Of a stretch of 64,000 nucleotides of DNA, positions 33,660-42,781 are shown piece by piece. Location: contig NZ_BAAACF010000001.1 in assembly GCF_039521365.1 (NCBI RefSeq), positions 1,240,001-1,304,000 on the forward strand. The letters are read 5' to 3'. The notes below the pieces were generated by a model. That model searched no databases. It had not been told where the DNA came from and was given only the letters and a program-made list of their open reading frames with translations. The DNA comes from Clostridium_AW malenominatum (GTDB lineage Bacteria > Bacillota > Clostridia > Clostridiales > Clostridiaceae). Made by a program: the position numbers and the translations under genes. The first letter of the stretch is position 1. Every line of letters begins with the position of its first letter.

Positions 33660-34917
33660 ATATATATTTAGATTTTCTTTTTCTTCCTCTTCCGCCACCT
33701 CTAGAAATTATTCTAATTATGAATACTATCAGTAAGAGAATCAGAATTAATCCAATAAAAGAGGCTATATATAATAGTATATTGCTTTTTATTAAAGAGG
33801 CTTTTGAAATATTAGTATATAAGTTATATTCTTTAGTAGCTTCTCTTTCTTTTAGAATTAGAGTTCCTACAGGAGTATCTTCCTTTAGTTTCCAAGGATT
33901 TATTTTATTTAATTTTATTTCTTCTTTAATTTCTTTTTTATTTACTTCATTTTCATAATATGATATATCCTCTTTTAAGGTTAAAGGAACTTCAATTTCT
34001 TTAGTAGGCCCAAAGAAAAGCAGAGGTTTGTAGGAAAGTTTTTCCTTACCCATTGAAGTATCCTTTGAATGAAGAGGCGATTTTTTAGCATCAAAGCTCC
34101 AATTTATGATTTTTTCCATATCTGAAAATACAAAGGAATCTTCAGCATCATAAACAGAGTTTAATACAACACCAATGATTTTTCTACCATCTCTTTCAAA
34201 CATTGCTACAAGGCATCTTCCAGCCTTAGAAGTGTACCCTGTTTTACCACCTATATTTCCTATACTACCAAGCTGCTTATTTCTGTTTTCTATAATAAAA
34301 GTTGTGCCTTTTGATGTCTTTATAGTGCTTGTTTTTTTACCTGAGGATTCTTTAACCCAAGGATTCTTAAAAGCTTCTCTTCCTATTACAGTTAAATCAT
34401 AAGCTGTAGTGTAATGATTGTTGTCATGAAGTCCATTTGGAGTTATAAAATTAGTATTCTTTAATCCAAGGCTTTTAATTTTGTTATTCATAGCGTCAGA
34501 AAAGGCTTTACTACTACCTGATACATTATCAGCAATCATATAGGCTATATCGTTACCTGAATATAAAAGAAGTCCATCCATTACGTCTTCAGCGGACATG
34601 GTTTCGCCAACGTCAATAGAATGTAAGTTTACATTTAAAGAGTATTCAGGTTGCGTTTTTGCAGATGGGGTATAGTTAAGAGCGTCCCCTTTATTAAATT
34701 TCTCTGCAAGTAATAGCGCGGTTAGTAATTTTGTAGTACTCGCGGGATACATAGTGCTGTCTATAGATTTTGCATATATAATTTCCTTCGTATCCACATC
34801 AATAGTAATTGCGGCTTTTCCGTAAATGCTAGGTTGAGTCTCCGCTGCTAACACAGAGGTGAAAGTGGAAAAAACTAATACAATTGTTAATAATAATGAG
34901 GTACATCTCTTTTTCAA
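33658..34917 (-). CDS. D-alanyl-D-alanine carboxypeptidase (DacF type, S11)
   Basis: 419 residues starting at TTG 34917 behind GGAGAG. A signal peptide (about 1-24, cleavage near VLAAE) is followed by the penicillin-binding motifs Ser60-Thr-Thr-Lys63, Ser120-Gly-Asn122 and Lys-Thr-Gly (GGKTGYTSKAGRC). The C-terminus has a membrane helix (LLYIASFIGLILILLLIVFII) and a basic Arg/Gly/Lys-rich tail that would face the cytoplasm. It trims peptidoglycan pentapeptides. A true C-terminal membrane helix rather than an amphipathic anchor resembles the DacF/DacB group of spore-formers. Confidence 0.92.
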   Translation of the reverse strand: MKKRCTSLLLTIVLVFSTFTSVLAAETQPSIYGKAAITIDVDTKEIIYAKSIDSTMYPASTTKLLTALLLAEKFNKGDALNYTPSAKTQPEYSLNVNLHSIDVGETMSAEDVMDGLLLYSGNDIAYMIADNVSGSSKAFSDAMNNKIKSLGLKNTNFITPNGLHDNNHYTTAYDLTVIGREAFKNPWVKESSGKKTSTIKTSKGTTFIIENRNKQLGSIGNIGGKTGYTSKAGRCLVAMFERDGRKIIGVVLNSVYDAEDSFVFSDMEKIINWSFDAKKSPLHSKDTSMGKEKLSYKPLLFFGPTKEIEVPLTLKEDISYYENEVNKKEIKEEIKLNKINPWKLKEDTPVGTLILKEREATKEYNLYTNISKASLIKSNILLYIASFIGLILILLLIVFIIRIISRGGGRGRKRKSKYI

Positions 34918-35047
34918 AGTTCATCTCTCCAATTTCTTTAAGTTTTTATTCTAATAATTTATCCATTAAAGTATAACATGGAGATAATAATTTTACAAAT
35001 AATTTGCTATAATATAACTTGAAACATATGTTATTGGTGGTGAAAGT

Positions 35048-35650
35048 GTGATAAATAATATTGAAGCGTTTTTTTCAAATAGAAGGGGAAGAATAATGGG
35101 AAACCATGAAAAAAGTTCAGTGGTAATTTTCCTAACAAATAATAAGGAGAATCCATCTATTGTATTCCAAGTAAGAGCCTTAAGCCTTAAACATCAGCCT
35201 GGAGACATATCCTTGCCAGGTGGTAGAATTGAAAAAGGAGAGAGTGAAAGGGAGGCTGCTATAAGAGAAGCTATAGAGGAACTTAATATAACTAAAAAGG
35301 ACTTTCAATTGATTGGTGAAATGGATTATTTAGTTACTCCTTATAATAGAGTTATATATCCATTTGTTGCGATCATAAATGAAATAGATATTTATCCAAA
35401 TGAAGATGAAGTAGACCATATATTTATGGTGCCACTTAAATACTTTATGGAAAATGAACCAGAGGCTTATAGAATTAAAATGTTACCTCAGTTTCCAGAA
35501 GATTTCCCTTACCATTTAATAAGTAATGGCAAAAATTATAAATTTAGTAGTAGTTCCATAGAGCAATATTTTTATCAGTTTAATGGGTATGTCATTTGGG
35601 GTATTACTGCGCAAATAATTAAGACTTTTGTAGATTTAATTAGAGAATAG
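35048..35650 (+). CDS. NUDIX hydrolase, CoA pyrophosphatase type
   Basis: 200 residues from GTG 35048 behind GGTGG. The Nudix box is GRIEKGESEREAAIREAIEELNI, with Asn in place of the final Gly. The preceding LKHQPGDISLPGG is the characteristic UPF0035 motif of CoA pyrophosphatases (NudL type). The expected reaction cuts CoA or oxidised CoA into phosphopantetheine and 3',5'-ADP. The stop codon is embedded in a tandem heptamer repeat (35641-35664). Confidence 0.85.
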   Translation: MINNIEAFFSNRRGRIMGNHEKSSVVIFLTNNKENPSIVFQVRALSLKHQPGDISLPGGRIEKGESEREAAIREAIEELNITKKDFQLIGEMDYLVTPYNRVIYPFVAIINEIDIYPNEDEVDHIFMVPLKYFMENEPEAYRIKMLPQFPEDFPYHLISNGKNYKFSSSSIEQYFYQFNGYVIWGITAQIIKTFVDLIRE

Positions 35651-35664
35651 AGAATAGAGAATAG
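35641..35664 (+). repeat. Tandem AGAGAAT heptamer repeat over a stop codon
   Basis: Three exact copies of AGAGAAT plus a partial one run across the TAG of the NUDIX gene (35648-35650). Each copy carries TAG in a shifted frame. Slipped-strand change here could alter only the last residues. Confidence 0.7.
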
Positions 35665-35716
35665 ATGATAGATTATAAATTGACTTTTAAAATTATTTAT
35701 TTCTATCATCTATTTT
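35660..35716. terminator. Terminator after the NUDIX gene
   Basis: AATAGATGATAG (35660-35671) pairs with CTATCATCTATT (35703-35714) across a 31-nt loop, then T-run. Confidence 0.65.
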
Positions 35717-35724
35717 TTATCTCC

Positions 35725-36069
35725 TTATTTAAAAACTCTTTTTTTAGGCATAAACATCATAGAAGATGCTACTATTAAAGCTATATAGATGAAGGGGAAA
35801 AAAATGGATACTAGGGGAGCAGTGTAAAAATATTTTACAAAGGCGAATATAGCTATGGAAACAATAGCCCAAAATAAAGAAACATACTCCATCCGTTTGT
35901 TTTTTTCTGACCAAGTATCTACATCCTTCATCTTACCAATTATTTTGTCACGACTTGAGCTATTAGGGGAGGACTTTATAGATAATACTTTAAAATAAGC
36001 GTAAAAAGCAATAGCTACTAATCCTATAATAAGGAAAAAATATGAAATGGATGTTCTAGTTAAATTCAT
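35725..36069 (-). CDS. Small membrane protein of unknown function
   Basis: 114 residues with three hydrophobic segments (about 9-27, 63-80 and 85-105), separated by a charged loop rich in Lys and Asp (SSSRDKIIGKMKDVDTWSEKN). It ends in a basic tail. AGAGGTGATT precedes the ATG. It stands alone, convergent with the NUDIX gene. I do not recognise the family; the topology is the only support for a membrane location. Confidence 0.65.
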   Translation of the reverse strand: MNLTRTSISYFFLIIGLVAIAFYAYFKVLSIKSSPNSSSRDKIIGKMKDVDTWSEKNKRMEYVSLFWAIVSIAIFAFVKYFYTAPLVSIFFPFIYIALIVASSMMFMPKKRVFK

Positions 36070-36270
36070 AGGTAATCACCTCTTAATCTATTTTTTATAT
36101 GTATTTATTTTTAGATTAAAAGCTAAATTTATTCATATTAAACATCAATAAATTAAATCGTAAAAATTTAATGAATAATCAAAAAAATATATTCATTTTT
36201 TTTACAGTCTAATGTATAATAGGGGTAACAAATACTTATAATATTATGCTAGGGGAAGGGGTTGTGTTCT

Positions 36271-36489
36271 ATGACGGAATGTCCTTTCTTATCTTCCCAC
36301 GAAGATAAGGTAGAGTGCTTCGCAGATTGTGCATTATTTAACTATAAAGATAACAATGGATTATGTCCATTTAAAACGGTACAAGCCTATAATGTAGAAA
36401 AAATGGAGTACTATGATAGTGCTCTGGATGATATAGATTTAAAGTTTATAAAAAATTCTTATATAGAAAGGCAAAGTGAATATTTTTAA
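36271..36489 (+). CDS. Small Cys-rich protein of unknown function
   Basis: About 72 residues. The N-terminal half has five Cys in the pattern C-x(11)-C-x(3)-C-x(11)-C plus an early Cys-Pro (TECPFLSS, VECFADCALF, GLCPFKT), which could bind a metal. The C-terminal half is acidic and helical (YYDSALDDIDLKFIKNSY). GGGAAGGGG lies before ATG 36271; an in-frame TTG at 36262 is closer to that ribosome site and less likely. A TATAAT-like box lies upstream near 36215. I recognise no named family. Confidence 0.65.
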   Translation: MTECPFLSSHEDKVECFADCALFNYKDNNGLCPFKTVQAYNVEKMEYYDSALDDIDLKFIKNSYIERQSEYF

Positions 36490-36497
36490 TAAAAAAT

Positions 36498-36520
36498 AAA
36501 AGGGCAAATTATGCCCTTTT
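36498..36520. terminator. Bidirectional terminator before pncB end
   Basis: AAAAGGGCA (36498-36506) / TGCCCTTTT (36512-36520) with a 5-nt loop, shared by two convergent genes. Confidence 0.8.
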
Positions 36521-38003
36521 ACTCTTCTTCGTTGTATATGTTTGAGTATTGATTTATTAAATTATGTTTTAAAGACCAAAGCTTTAATGATAAATCTACA
36601 TAATAATTATGTGGATTCTCAAATCTTAATACTTCATGCCATAGCTTTTTACACTCTTCATCCACTACTTTACTAATTTCTATCACAGAAGGTGAATCAT
36701 ATATTAGCTTACCTTTATCAAATATTTGAACCATTAACTCTTTAACATAAAAGTTCTTAATTTTTTTCTTTTTCCATGTAAAAACTGGGTCAAATAAAGT
36801 TAAGGATTTACTTTCGTCTATTACTTCATCTTCTAAAGTGATTAAATCTGCAATGGCCTTGTTTGTCTCTTTATCAAAAATTCTATAAACTTTTTTAAAA
36901 CCTGGATTTGTTATTTTTTCTTCATTTTCGCTTATTTTAATTTTAGAAATAATTTTTTCATCTTCTTCTACAGCAACTAGTTTATAAACCCCTCCAAAAA
37001 CTGGTTCTGATCTTGCAGTGATTAATCGTTCCCCAACTCCAAAGCCGTCGATTTTAGCTCCCTGACGCAATACAGATCTAATAATATATTCGTCTAAGGA
37101 ATTTGATACAATTATTTTAACATCCTCATATCCTGCTTCGTCTAAAACCTCTCTACATTTTTGTGAAAGATAGGTTATATCTCCGCTATCAAGTCTTATT
37201 CCCTTAGGTCTATGTCCTTTAGGCTGTAACACTTCATTAAAGATTTTTATAGCATTAGGCAGACCGGATTTTAGCACATTATATGTATCTAATAATAAAA
37301 CGCAGTTATCTGGATAAACCTCAGCCCAGGTTTTAAAGGCATCATATTCCGTAGGGAAAAGCTGAACCCAGCTATGAGCCATTGTACCAGCAGCAGGTAC
37401 TCCAAACATTTGCTCTGCGATAGTGCAAGCTGTAGAATTACATCCTCCAATTATAGCAGCGCGAGCTCCGTAAATTGCTCCGTCATAACCTTGAGCTCTT
37501 CTGGAACCGAATTCCATAACAGGTCTACCATCGGCAGCATTACAAATCCTATTTGCCTTAGTTGCAATCAAGGTTTGGTGATTTATAGATAAAAGAATCA
37601 TAGTTTCAAGAAATTGTGCTTGAATTATAGGCCCTCTAACGGTAACCAACGGCTCATTTGGAAATACTGGAGTTCCTTCTGGTATGGCCCAAACGTCGCA
37701 ACAAAACTTAAAGTTTTTTAAATAATTTAAAAACTCCTCGGAAAAAATATTCTTGTTTCTAAGATAATCTATATCTTCTTTAGAAAAAGATAGATTATTT
37801 AGATATTCAATAAGTTGTTGAAGACCAGCTACAATGCAGTATCCACCACCATCGGGTACTCTTCTGAAAAACATATCGAAATATGCTATTTTATTTTCAA
37901 TACCATTTAAAAAGTATCCATTACCCATGGTTAATTCGTAAAAATCTACTAACATAGTTAAATTTCTTTCATTACGAACATTAAAATTCTTAACGTATTC
38001 CAT
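36519..38003 (-). CDS. pncB: Nicotinate phosphoribosyltransferase
   Basis: About 494 residues. Family motifs are LVDFYELTMGNGYF at the N-terminus, MEFGSRRAQGYDGAIYGARAA and GTMAHSWVQLF in the middle, and KGIRLDSGDITYLS for the phosphoribosyl site. The enzyme forms nicotinate mononucleotide from nicotinate, PRPP and ATP in NAD salvage. AAGGAG selects the ATG at 38003; the longer frame from TTG 38021 runs through that ribosome site. Monocistronic. Confidence 0.94.
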   Translation of the reverse strand: MEYVKNFNVRNERNLTMLVDFYELTMGNGYFLNGIENKIAYFDMFFRRVPDGGGYCIVAGLQQLIEYLNNLSFSKEDIDYLRNKNIFSEEFLNYLKNFKFCCDVWAIPEGTPVFPNEPLVTVRGPIIQAQFLETMILLSINHQTLIATKANRICNAADGRPVMEFGSRRAQGYDGAIYGARAAIIGGCNSTACTIAEQMFGVPAAGTMAHSWVQLFPTEYDAFKTWAEVYPDNCVLLLDTYNVLKSGLPNAIKIFNEVLQPKGHRPKGIRLDSGDITYLSQKCREVLDEAGYEDVKIIVSNSLDEYIIRSVLRQGAKIDGFGVGERLITARSEPVFGGVYKLVAVEEDEKIISKIKISENEEKITNPGFKKVYRIFDKETNKAIADLITLEDEVIDESKSLTLFDPVFTWKKKKIKNFYVKELMVQIFDKGKLIYDSPSVIEISKVVDEECKKLWHEVLRFENPHNYYVDLSLKLWSLKHNLINQYSNIYNEEE

Positions 38004-38150
38004 AGCAACTTCTCCTTGCAAAATTAATTTAAAGTTATTAACATTTTAAACCTTAAAAAGAATTATTACAAGGTCAAAGTGAATGAATAATTTTAGACTG
38101 AGCATACTACATTAAAATGATGCTATATATGATATATATATTTGAAATAA

Positions 38151-38178
38151 TTGATTTATTTAGTCTATGTGTTATACT
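38151..38178 (+). promoter_or_regulatory. Promoter of the 38228 gene
   Basis: TTGATT (38151-38156), 16-nt spacer, TATACT (38173-38178), 50 bp before the start codon. Confidence 0.6.
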
Positions 38179-38227
38179 ATATCTAATAAGCTATTCATGA
38201 GTTGGTAGAAAATTAGGAGGTAAAAAT

Positions 38228-38527
38228 ATGGTAGCTTTTAAAAAAATGTGGAATGATGTAGAAGAGATAATTTCTAAAAATACTATTAAGGATTTTTACA
38301 TTACTGAAAAGTGCAGTGAAGGATTTGTTGTTAAAGATAATGCGGATTGCTTTTTTGTTGGAAAACAGGATTTTGTAGACTTTTGGTGCAATATGCTGTA
38401 TTTTAAAGAAATATCATTAGACGAATTAAACAAAAGGAAAGAACCCAATTTAAAATATGTTTGTGCTGTTATTAAGCATTTGCCATACATAAAAGTAAAT
38501 TCAGGGGTAATGAAGGTTTTGGAATAG
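38228..38527 (+). CDS. Small conserved-looking protein of unknown function
   Basis: 99 residues, soluble, mixed alpha/beta by inspection, with three Cys and several aromatic residues (FVDFWCNMLYF). AGGAGG precedes the ATG at good spacing and a promoter is visible, so it is very likely expressed. No motif is recognised. It is followed by a hairpin and then the FtsA-like gene on the same strand, but the two are separated by that hairpin. Confidence 0.62.
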   Translation: MVAFKKMWNDVEEIISKNTIKDFYITEKCSEGFVVKDNADCFFVGKQDFVDFWCNMLYFKEISLDELNKRKEPNLKYVCAVIKHLPYIKVNSGVMKVLE

Positions 38528-38570
38528 TTTGTTGAATAAATAAAAAAATTGGTATATAATTTAAAATAAT

Positions 38571-38597
38571 AAGCTCATATTCTAAGAATATGAGCTT
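38571..38597 (+). terminator. Hairpin between the 38228 gene and the FtsA-like gene
   Basis: 12-bp perfect stem AAGCTCATATTC (38571-38582) / GAATATGAGCTT (38586-38597) with a 3-nt loop and a short T-run. A TATAAT-like box (near 38554) lies just before it, so it could also sit at the 5' end of the next transcript. Confidence 0.6.
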
Positions 38598-38625
38598 TTA
38601 AATTGTAATGAAGAAGGAGAAAGTT

Positions 38626-40608
38626 ATGGAATTTGCAAATATAAATCCAAAAGATGTGATATTTGCTTTGGATATTGGGACTAAGTCTGTTTTGGGAGTA
38701 ATAGGTGTTGCAAAAGACAAGAAGCTATATATTATAGACGAGGTTTATGTAGAGCATGAGGAAAGAGCTATGATTGATGGACAAATACAAGACATCACGC
38801 TTGTTTCCAATGCAGTAAATAAAGTTAAGCAAGAATTAGAGGAAAGGGCTAATATTAAATTAGAAAAAGTAGCAATAGCCGCTGCAGGAAGATTTTTAAA
38901 AACCATAAAAACTAAAGTTGAAATTACAATAGAAGAAAATAGAGAAGTAGACAAGGATATAATAAGGAGCTTAGAGCTTACAGCAGTAAGAAAAGCAGAA
39001 GAACTACTAGTGGATGATTTGGATAGCAAACTATACTGTGTAGCATATAGTGTGGTGAATTATTATTTAAATGGATACGTCATCGGAAATTTACTTTCAC
39101 AAAAGGGTAATAAAGTGGGAGTAGAAGTAATATCTACTTTTCTTCCAAGAGTAGTAATTGATAGCCTTTATTCAGTGATGAATAATGTTAAACTAGAAAT
39201 TATAAGCTTAACATTAGAACCTATAGCAGCTATTGAAGCAGCTATACCTAAAAATTTAAGGTTATTAAATTTAGCTTTAGTAGATATTGGAGCTGGAACT
39301 TCAGATATAGCAATTAGTAGTAAGGATAGCATTGTGGCCTATGGAATGGTTTCTGTGGCAGGAGATGAAATCACTGAGGTGATAGCTCAAAATTGCTTAA
39401 TTGATTTTAATGGTGCAGAAGCTATAAAGAAGTCCATAAAAGATAACAATATTATAAAGTATACAGATATTTTAGGCATGGAAAATGAAATAGAGTCAGC
39501 AGAATTAATTAAAATAATTGAACCTATGGTAAAAAGACTTGCAGAAGAAATAGGAGAAAAGATACTGGAACTAAACGGTGACAAAGCTCCAAATGCCATA
39601 TTCTTAGTTGGAGGAGGAGCTCATACACCAGGTGTTAAAGAAGCTTTAGCGACAAAACTAGGTATACCACTTCAAAGAATAGGAATAAGGGGAAGAGAAG
39701 AGGTGCCTAATTGCGTATGTAAGAATAATGATTTAGGCAGCATAGGAGTAACAGTACTTGGAATAGCTTTAGTTGCTATTAAGGAATTAGGATATGATTT
39801 TATAAATGTTGTATTAAATGGAAATGTAGTTAGTCTATTTAATTCTCATAAACACACGGTAATGGATGTGATTATGCAGGCAGGAATAAATCCTAAAATG
39901 CTTATGGCCAAGAATGGGAAAAATATTAGATTTATGTTAAATGGTATAAAAAGAGTTGCCTTTGGAGCTCTTGCTAAGAATGCAGAGGTCTTTATAGATG
40001 GCAGAAAAGAAAGTATAGATAGTGAAATAAAGGAAGGTCAACATATAATAATTGAATTTGCTAAGGAAGGTACAGATGCCTCGCCTAAAATTATGGAATA
40101 CATAAATGAATTATATTCAACAACCTTTTATTTAGATAATATACTAAATACTATGGAACCCCTGTGTTTAATAAATGGAGATAGAGTTACTCCTGAGGAA
40201 GAGATTAAAGATGGAGATGAGGTTCAAATAATTAATTTAACTACCTTGGGAGATTTTATAAAGTACTTTGGAGAAGATGGATATGACTATTATATAAAAA
40301 GTAATTTATTAAGAGAGAATTACGTAATAAAAGAAGGGGATAGAATATATAGAATCAAAAGAGAAGATAATAAGGAAAAAGGAGTTAGCGAAGAAAAGCT
40401 TTATAATGAAATAGAAGTTATAGCTAATGGAGAAAAGATATTGTTAAAAGGAAAAGAAAACTATGTATTTGTAGATATATTTGATTATATAGATATAGAC
40501 TTAACAAGGGTACAGGGTACTTTAAGGTTGAAATTAAACGGAGAAAACGCGGAGTATCATAGCAAATTAAGCCAGGGAGATAATATAGAAGCTAGATGGG
40601 AGAATTAG
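38626..40608 (+). CDS. FtsA-like actin-fold ATPase with long C-terminal beta-grasp-like region
   Basis: About 660 residues. The first 390 form an FtsA/PilM-type actin fold: phosphate-1 FALDIGTKSVLGVIG, phosphate-2 ALVDIGAGTSDIAI, and adenosine motif IFLVGGGAHTPGVKEA. The remaining 270 residues contain repeated units with an NG turn, a hydrophobic strand and GD/GQ before a final strand (for example EIKEGQHIIIEFA, EIKDGDEVQIINL, LSQGDNIEARW), suggesting about three ubiquitin-like or ThiS/SLBB-like modules. Canonical FtsA has about 420 residues and no such tail. GAAGAAGGAG selects ATG 38626. A role in division or membrane-associated assembly is inference. It is followed 1 nt later by an amidohydrolase gene. 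Confidence 0.78.
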   Translation: MEFANINPKDVIFALDIGTKSVLGVIGVAKDKKLYIIDEVYVEHEERAMIDGQIQDITLVSNAVNKVKQELEERANIKLEKVAIAAAGRFLKTIKTKVEITIEENREVDKDIIRSLELTAVRKAEELLVDDLDSKLYCVAYSVVNYYLNGYVIGNLLSQKGNKVGVEVISTFLPRVVIDSLYSVMNNVKLEIISLTLEPIAAIEAAIPKNLRLLNLALVDIGAGTSDIAISSKDSIVAYGMVSVAGDEITEVIAQNCLIDFNGAEAIKKSIKDNNIIKYTDILGMENEIESAELIKIIEPMVKRLAEEIGEKILELNGDKAPNAIFLVGGGAHTPGVKEALATKLGIPLQRIGIRGREEVPNCVCKNNDLGSIGVTVLGIALVAIKELGYDFINVVLNGNVVSLFNSHKHTVMDVIMQAGINPKMLMAKNGKNIRFMLNGIKRVAFGALAKNAEVFIDGRKESIDSEIKEGQHIIIEFAKEGTDASPKIMEYINELYSTTFYLDNILNTMEPLCLINGDRVTPEEEIKDGDEVQIINLTTLGDFIKYFGEDGYDYYIKSNLLRENYVIKEGDRIYRIKREDNKEKGVSEEKLYNEIEVIANGEKILLKGKENYVFVDIFDYIDIDLTRVQGTLRLKLNGENAEYHSKLSQGDNIEARWEN

Positions 40609-40609
40609 T

Positions 40610-41782
40610 ATGAATTTCTATGGGGAAGCTTTAAGTATAAAAGATAATCTGGTTTATTGGAGAAGAGAGTTCCATATGCATCCTGAATTAGGATATGAAG
40701 AGGTGAATACTTCAAGTATAATAAAAAAATTTTTGAGGGAAAATGGAATTGAATATTATGAAACAGCCAAAACGGGTATATGTGCTTTTATCAAAGGAAA
40801 TGGAAGTAAAACCATTGGAATAAGAGCAGATATAGATGCCCTCCCTATAGAGGATAAAAAAACCTCTTCCTATGCCTCGAAAATTCAAGGTATGATGCAT
40901 GCTTGCGGTCATGATGCCCATGCTTCAATTCTTATGGGAACTGCTTTTATATTGAATAAATATAAAGAAAACCTAAAAGGAAACGTTAAATTATTCTTTG
41001 AGCCCGCTGAAGAAACCACTGGTGGAGCCAAAGTTATGATAAAAGAGAGTGTTTTAGAAAATCCATATGTGGATGGAATAATTGGATTGCATGTAGATGA
41101 AAATATACTCTCTGGGAAAATAGGTATAAAAAAAGGAGTTGTAAATGCTGCCTCAAATCCTTTTATAATAAAAATTAAAGGAAAGGGTGCTCATGGAGCT
41201 AGGCCTCAGGATTCTGTCGATCCAATTTTCATTGGCAGTAGTGTAATCTTGAACCTTCAAAGCATAATTAGCAGAGAATTACCACCAACCCAGCCTGCAG
41301 TGATTACCATAGGAACTTTCCATGGAGGAACAGCTCAAAATATTATTCCGGAAGAGGTTGAGATTACAGGGATAATAAGAACTATGACAGTGGAACATCG
41401 AAAATATGTTATTAAAAGATTTAAGGAAATTGTAGAGGGTATGGTTAAATCACTAAGAGGGCAGTGTATAATAGAGGTGGAAGAAAGTTACCCATGCCTA
41501 TACAATGATGAAGGCATGTATGATTCATTTTTAAATAGCGCTTCTAAAGTGATAAATAGAGATGACATAATTCATCTAAGTAACCCGAGCATGGGAGTTG
41601 AGAGTTTTGCGTATTTTGCTATGGAAAGACCAGCTGTGTTTTATTACTTAGGTGTTAGAAATGAAGAGAAAGGAATTATTCATGCGGCTCATAGTAATCT
41701 ATTTGACATAGATGAAGATAGCATGATGCTCGGAGTGGCATTGCATTGTCAAGCAGCACAGGATTTTTTAGATAATAGATAA
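40610..41782 (+). CDS. M20-family amidohydrolase (N-acyl-amino-acid / hippurate type)
   Basis: 390 residues. Metal-site motifs are IRADIDALPIED and MHACGHDAHASILMG, followed by FEPAEETTGGAKVMI with the catalytic Glu-Glu, GKGAHGARPQDSVDP in the dimerisation lid, and a terminal IIHAAHSNLFDID. The family removes acyl groups from amino acids (hippurate, N-acetyl-diaminopimelate, IAA conjugates). GGGAG lies before the ATG, which begins 1 nt after the preceding stop, so the genes form an operon. Confidence 0.93.
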   Translation: MNFYGEALSIKDNLVYWRREFHMHPELGYEEVNTSSIIKKFLRENGIEYYETAKTGICAFIKGNGSKTIGIRADIDALPIEDKKTSSYASKIQGMMHACGHDAHASILMGTAFILNKYKENLKGNVKLFFEPAEETTGGAKVMIKESVLENPYVDGIIGLHVDENILSGKIGIKKGVVNAASNPFIIKIKGKGAHGARPQDSVDPIFIGSSVILNLQSIISRELPPTQPAVITIGTFHGGTAQNIIPEEVEITGIIRTMTVEHRKYVIKRFKEIVEGMVKSLRGQCIIEVEESYPCLYNDEGMYDSFLNSASKVINRDDIIHLSNPSMGVESFAYFAMERPAVFYYLGVRNEEKGIIHAAHSNLFDIDEDSMMLGVALHCQAAQDFLDNR

Positions 41783-41803
41783 TAAAGAACAAGGAGTGTT
41801 TAT

Positions 41804-42766
41804 ATGAAAATAGAAATAGGAGCAAATGAAGCAGGACAAAGATTGGATAAGTTTTTAAGAAAATGGTTAAAGGACGTTCCGTTAAGCCTTATATATAAAA
41901 GTATTAGAAAAGGCGACGTTAAAGTAAATGGTAAAAGTTTAAAAGAAAAATATTCTCTTCAAATAGGAGATATAGTTGAAGTTAGAGAAGTAGTATCTAA
42001 AACAGATAGAAAAATTAATTTTATTAAGGTAGAAGATTCAGGAAAAATCAAAATAACTTATGAAGATGATAATATGGTAATAGTAGAAAAATGGCCTGGA
42101 GTATTAGTGCATTCTGATACTAAAGGAGGAAACCCTACTTTAACGGATTACGTTCTAACATATTTATTTAATAAGGGAGATTACACTCCAGAAAATGAAG
42201 TGACATTTACGCCAGCATCCTGTAATAGATTAGATAGGAACACTTCTGGAATAGTTATATTTGGGAAAAATTATGAAGCTCTAAAGGCATTAAATGAAAT
42301 GATTAGAGAAAGAAAAGTAAAAAAATATTATCTAGCTTTAGTATCGGGAAGAATTAAAGATGGGAAGTATGAAGCTTATATTTCAAAGGATGAGGGTAAA
42401 AACCTATCACAGGTTTCCTTGACTAGTAAAAAAGATATGAAAAAAATATCAATGGATGTAAAGACAATACAAACCTGTGGTATATATTCTCTATTAGAAA
42501 TTGAGCTAATTACAGGAAGAAGCCACCAAATAAGAGCTCATTTAAGCTTTTTAGGAAATCCTATTCTAGGAGATAGTAAGTATGGAAATTCTAAAGTTAA
42601 TAGTTTCTTTGTTAATAAATATGGAGTGGATTATCAGTTTTTGTACGCATATAAATTGATATTTAAAGATTGTCCAGAAAAGCTTGAGTATATGGAAAAT
42701 AAAACTATAGCAGCTGCTCTTCCACCAGTTCTAAAGAAAATAAAAAATGATGTATTTAAGTTTTAA
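41804..42766 (+). CDS. RluA-family pseudouridine synthase
   Basis: 320 residues. An N-terminal S4 RNA-binding domain (AGQRLDKFLRKWL ... SIRKGDVKVNGKS) is followed by the catalytic domain. The catalytic Asp lies in NRLDRNTSGIVIFGK, and RSHQIRAHLSFLGNPILGD is the conserved C-terminal motif. It isomerises uridine in 23S rRNA or tRNA; the exact target is not predictable. AAGGAG precedes the ATG. It is 21 nt after the amidohydrolase, likely the same transcript. Confidence 0.94.
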   Translation: MKIEIGANEAGQRLDKFLRKWLKDVPLSLIYKSIRKGDVKVNGKSLKEKYSLQIGDIVEVREVVSKTDRKINFIKVEDSGKIKITYEDDNMVIVEKWPGVLVHSDTKGGNPTLTDYVLTYLFNKGDYTPENEVTFTPASCNRLDRNTSGIVIFGKNYEALKALNEMIRERKVKKYYLALVSGRIKDGKYEAYISKDEGKNLSQVSLTSKKDMKKISMDVKTIQTCGIYSLLEIELITGRSHQIRAHLSFLGNPILGDSKYGNSKVNSFFVNKYGVDYQFLYAYKLIFKDCPEKLEYMENKTIAAALPPVLKKIKNDVFKF

Positions 42767-42781
42767 TTAAGGAGAATAAAA

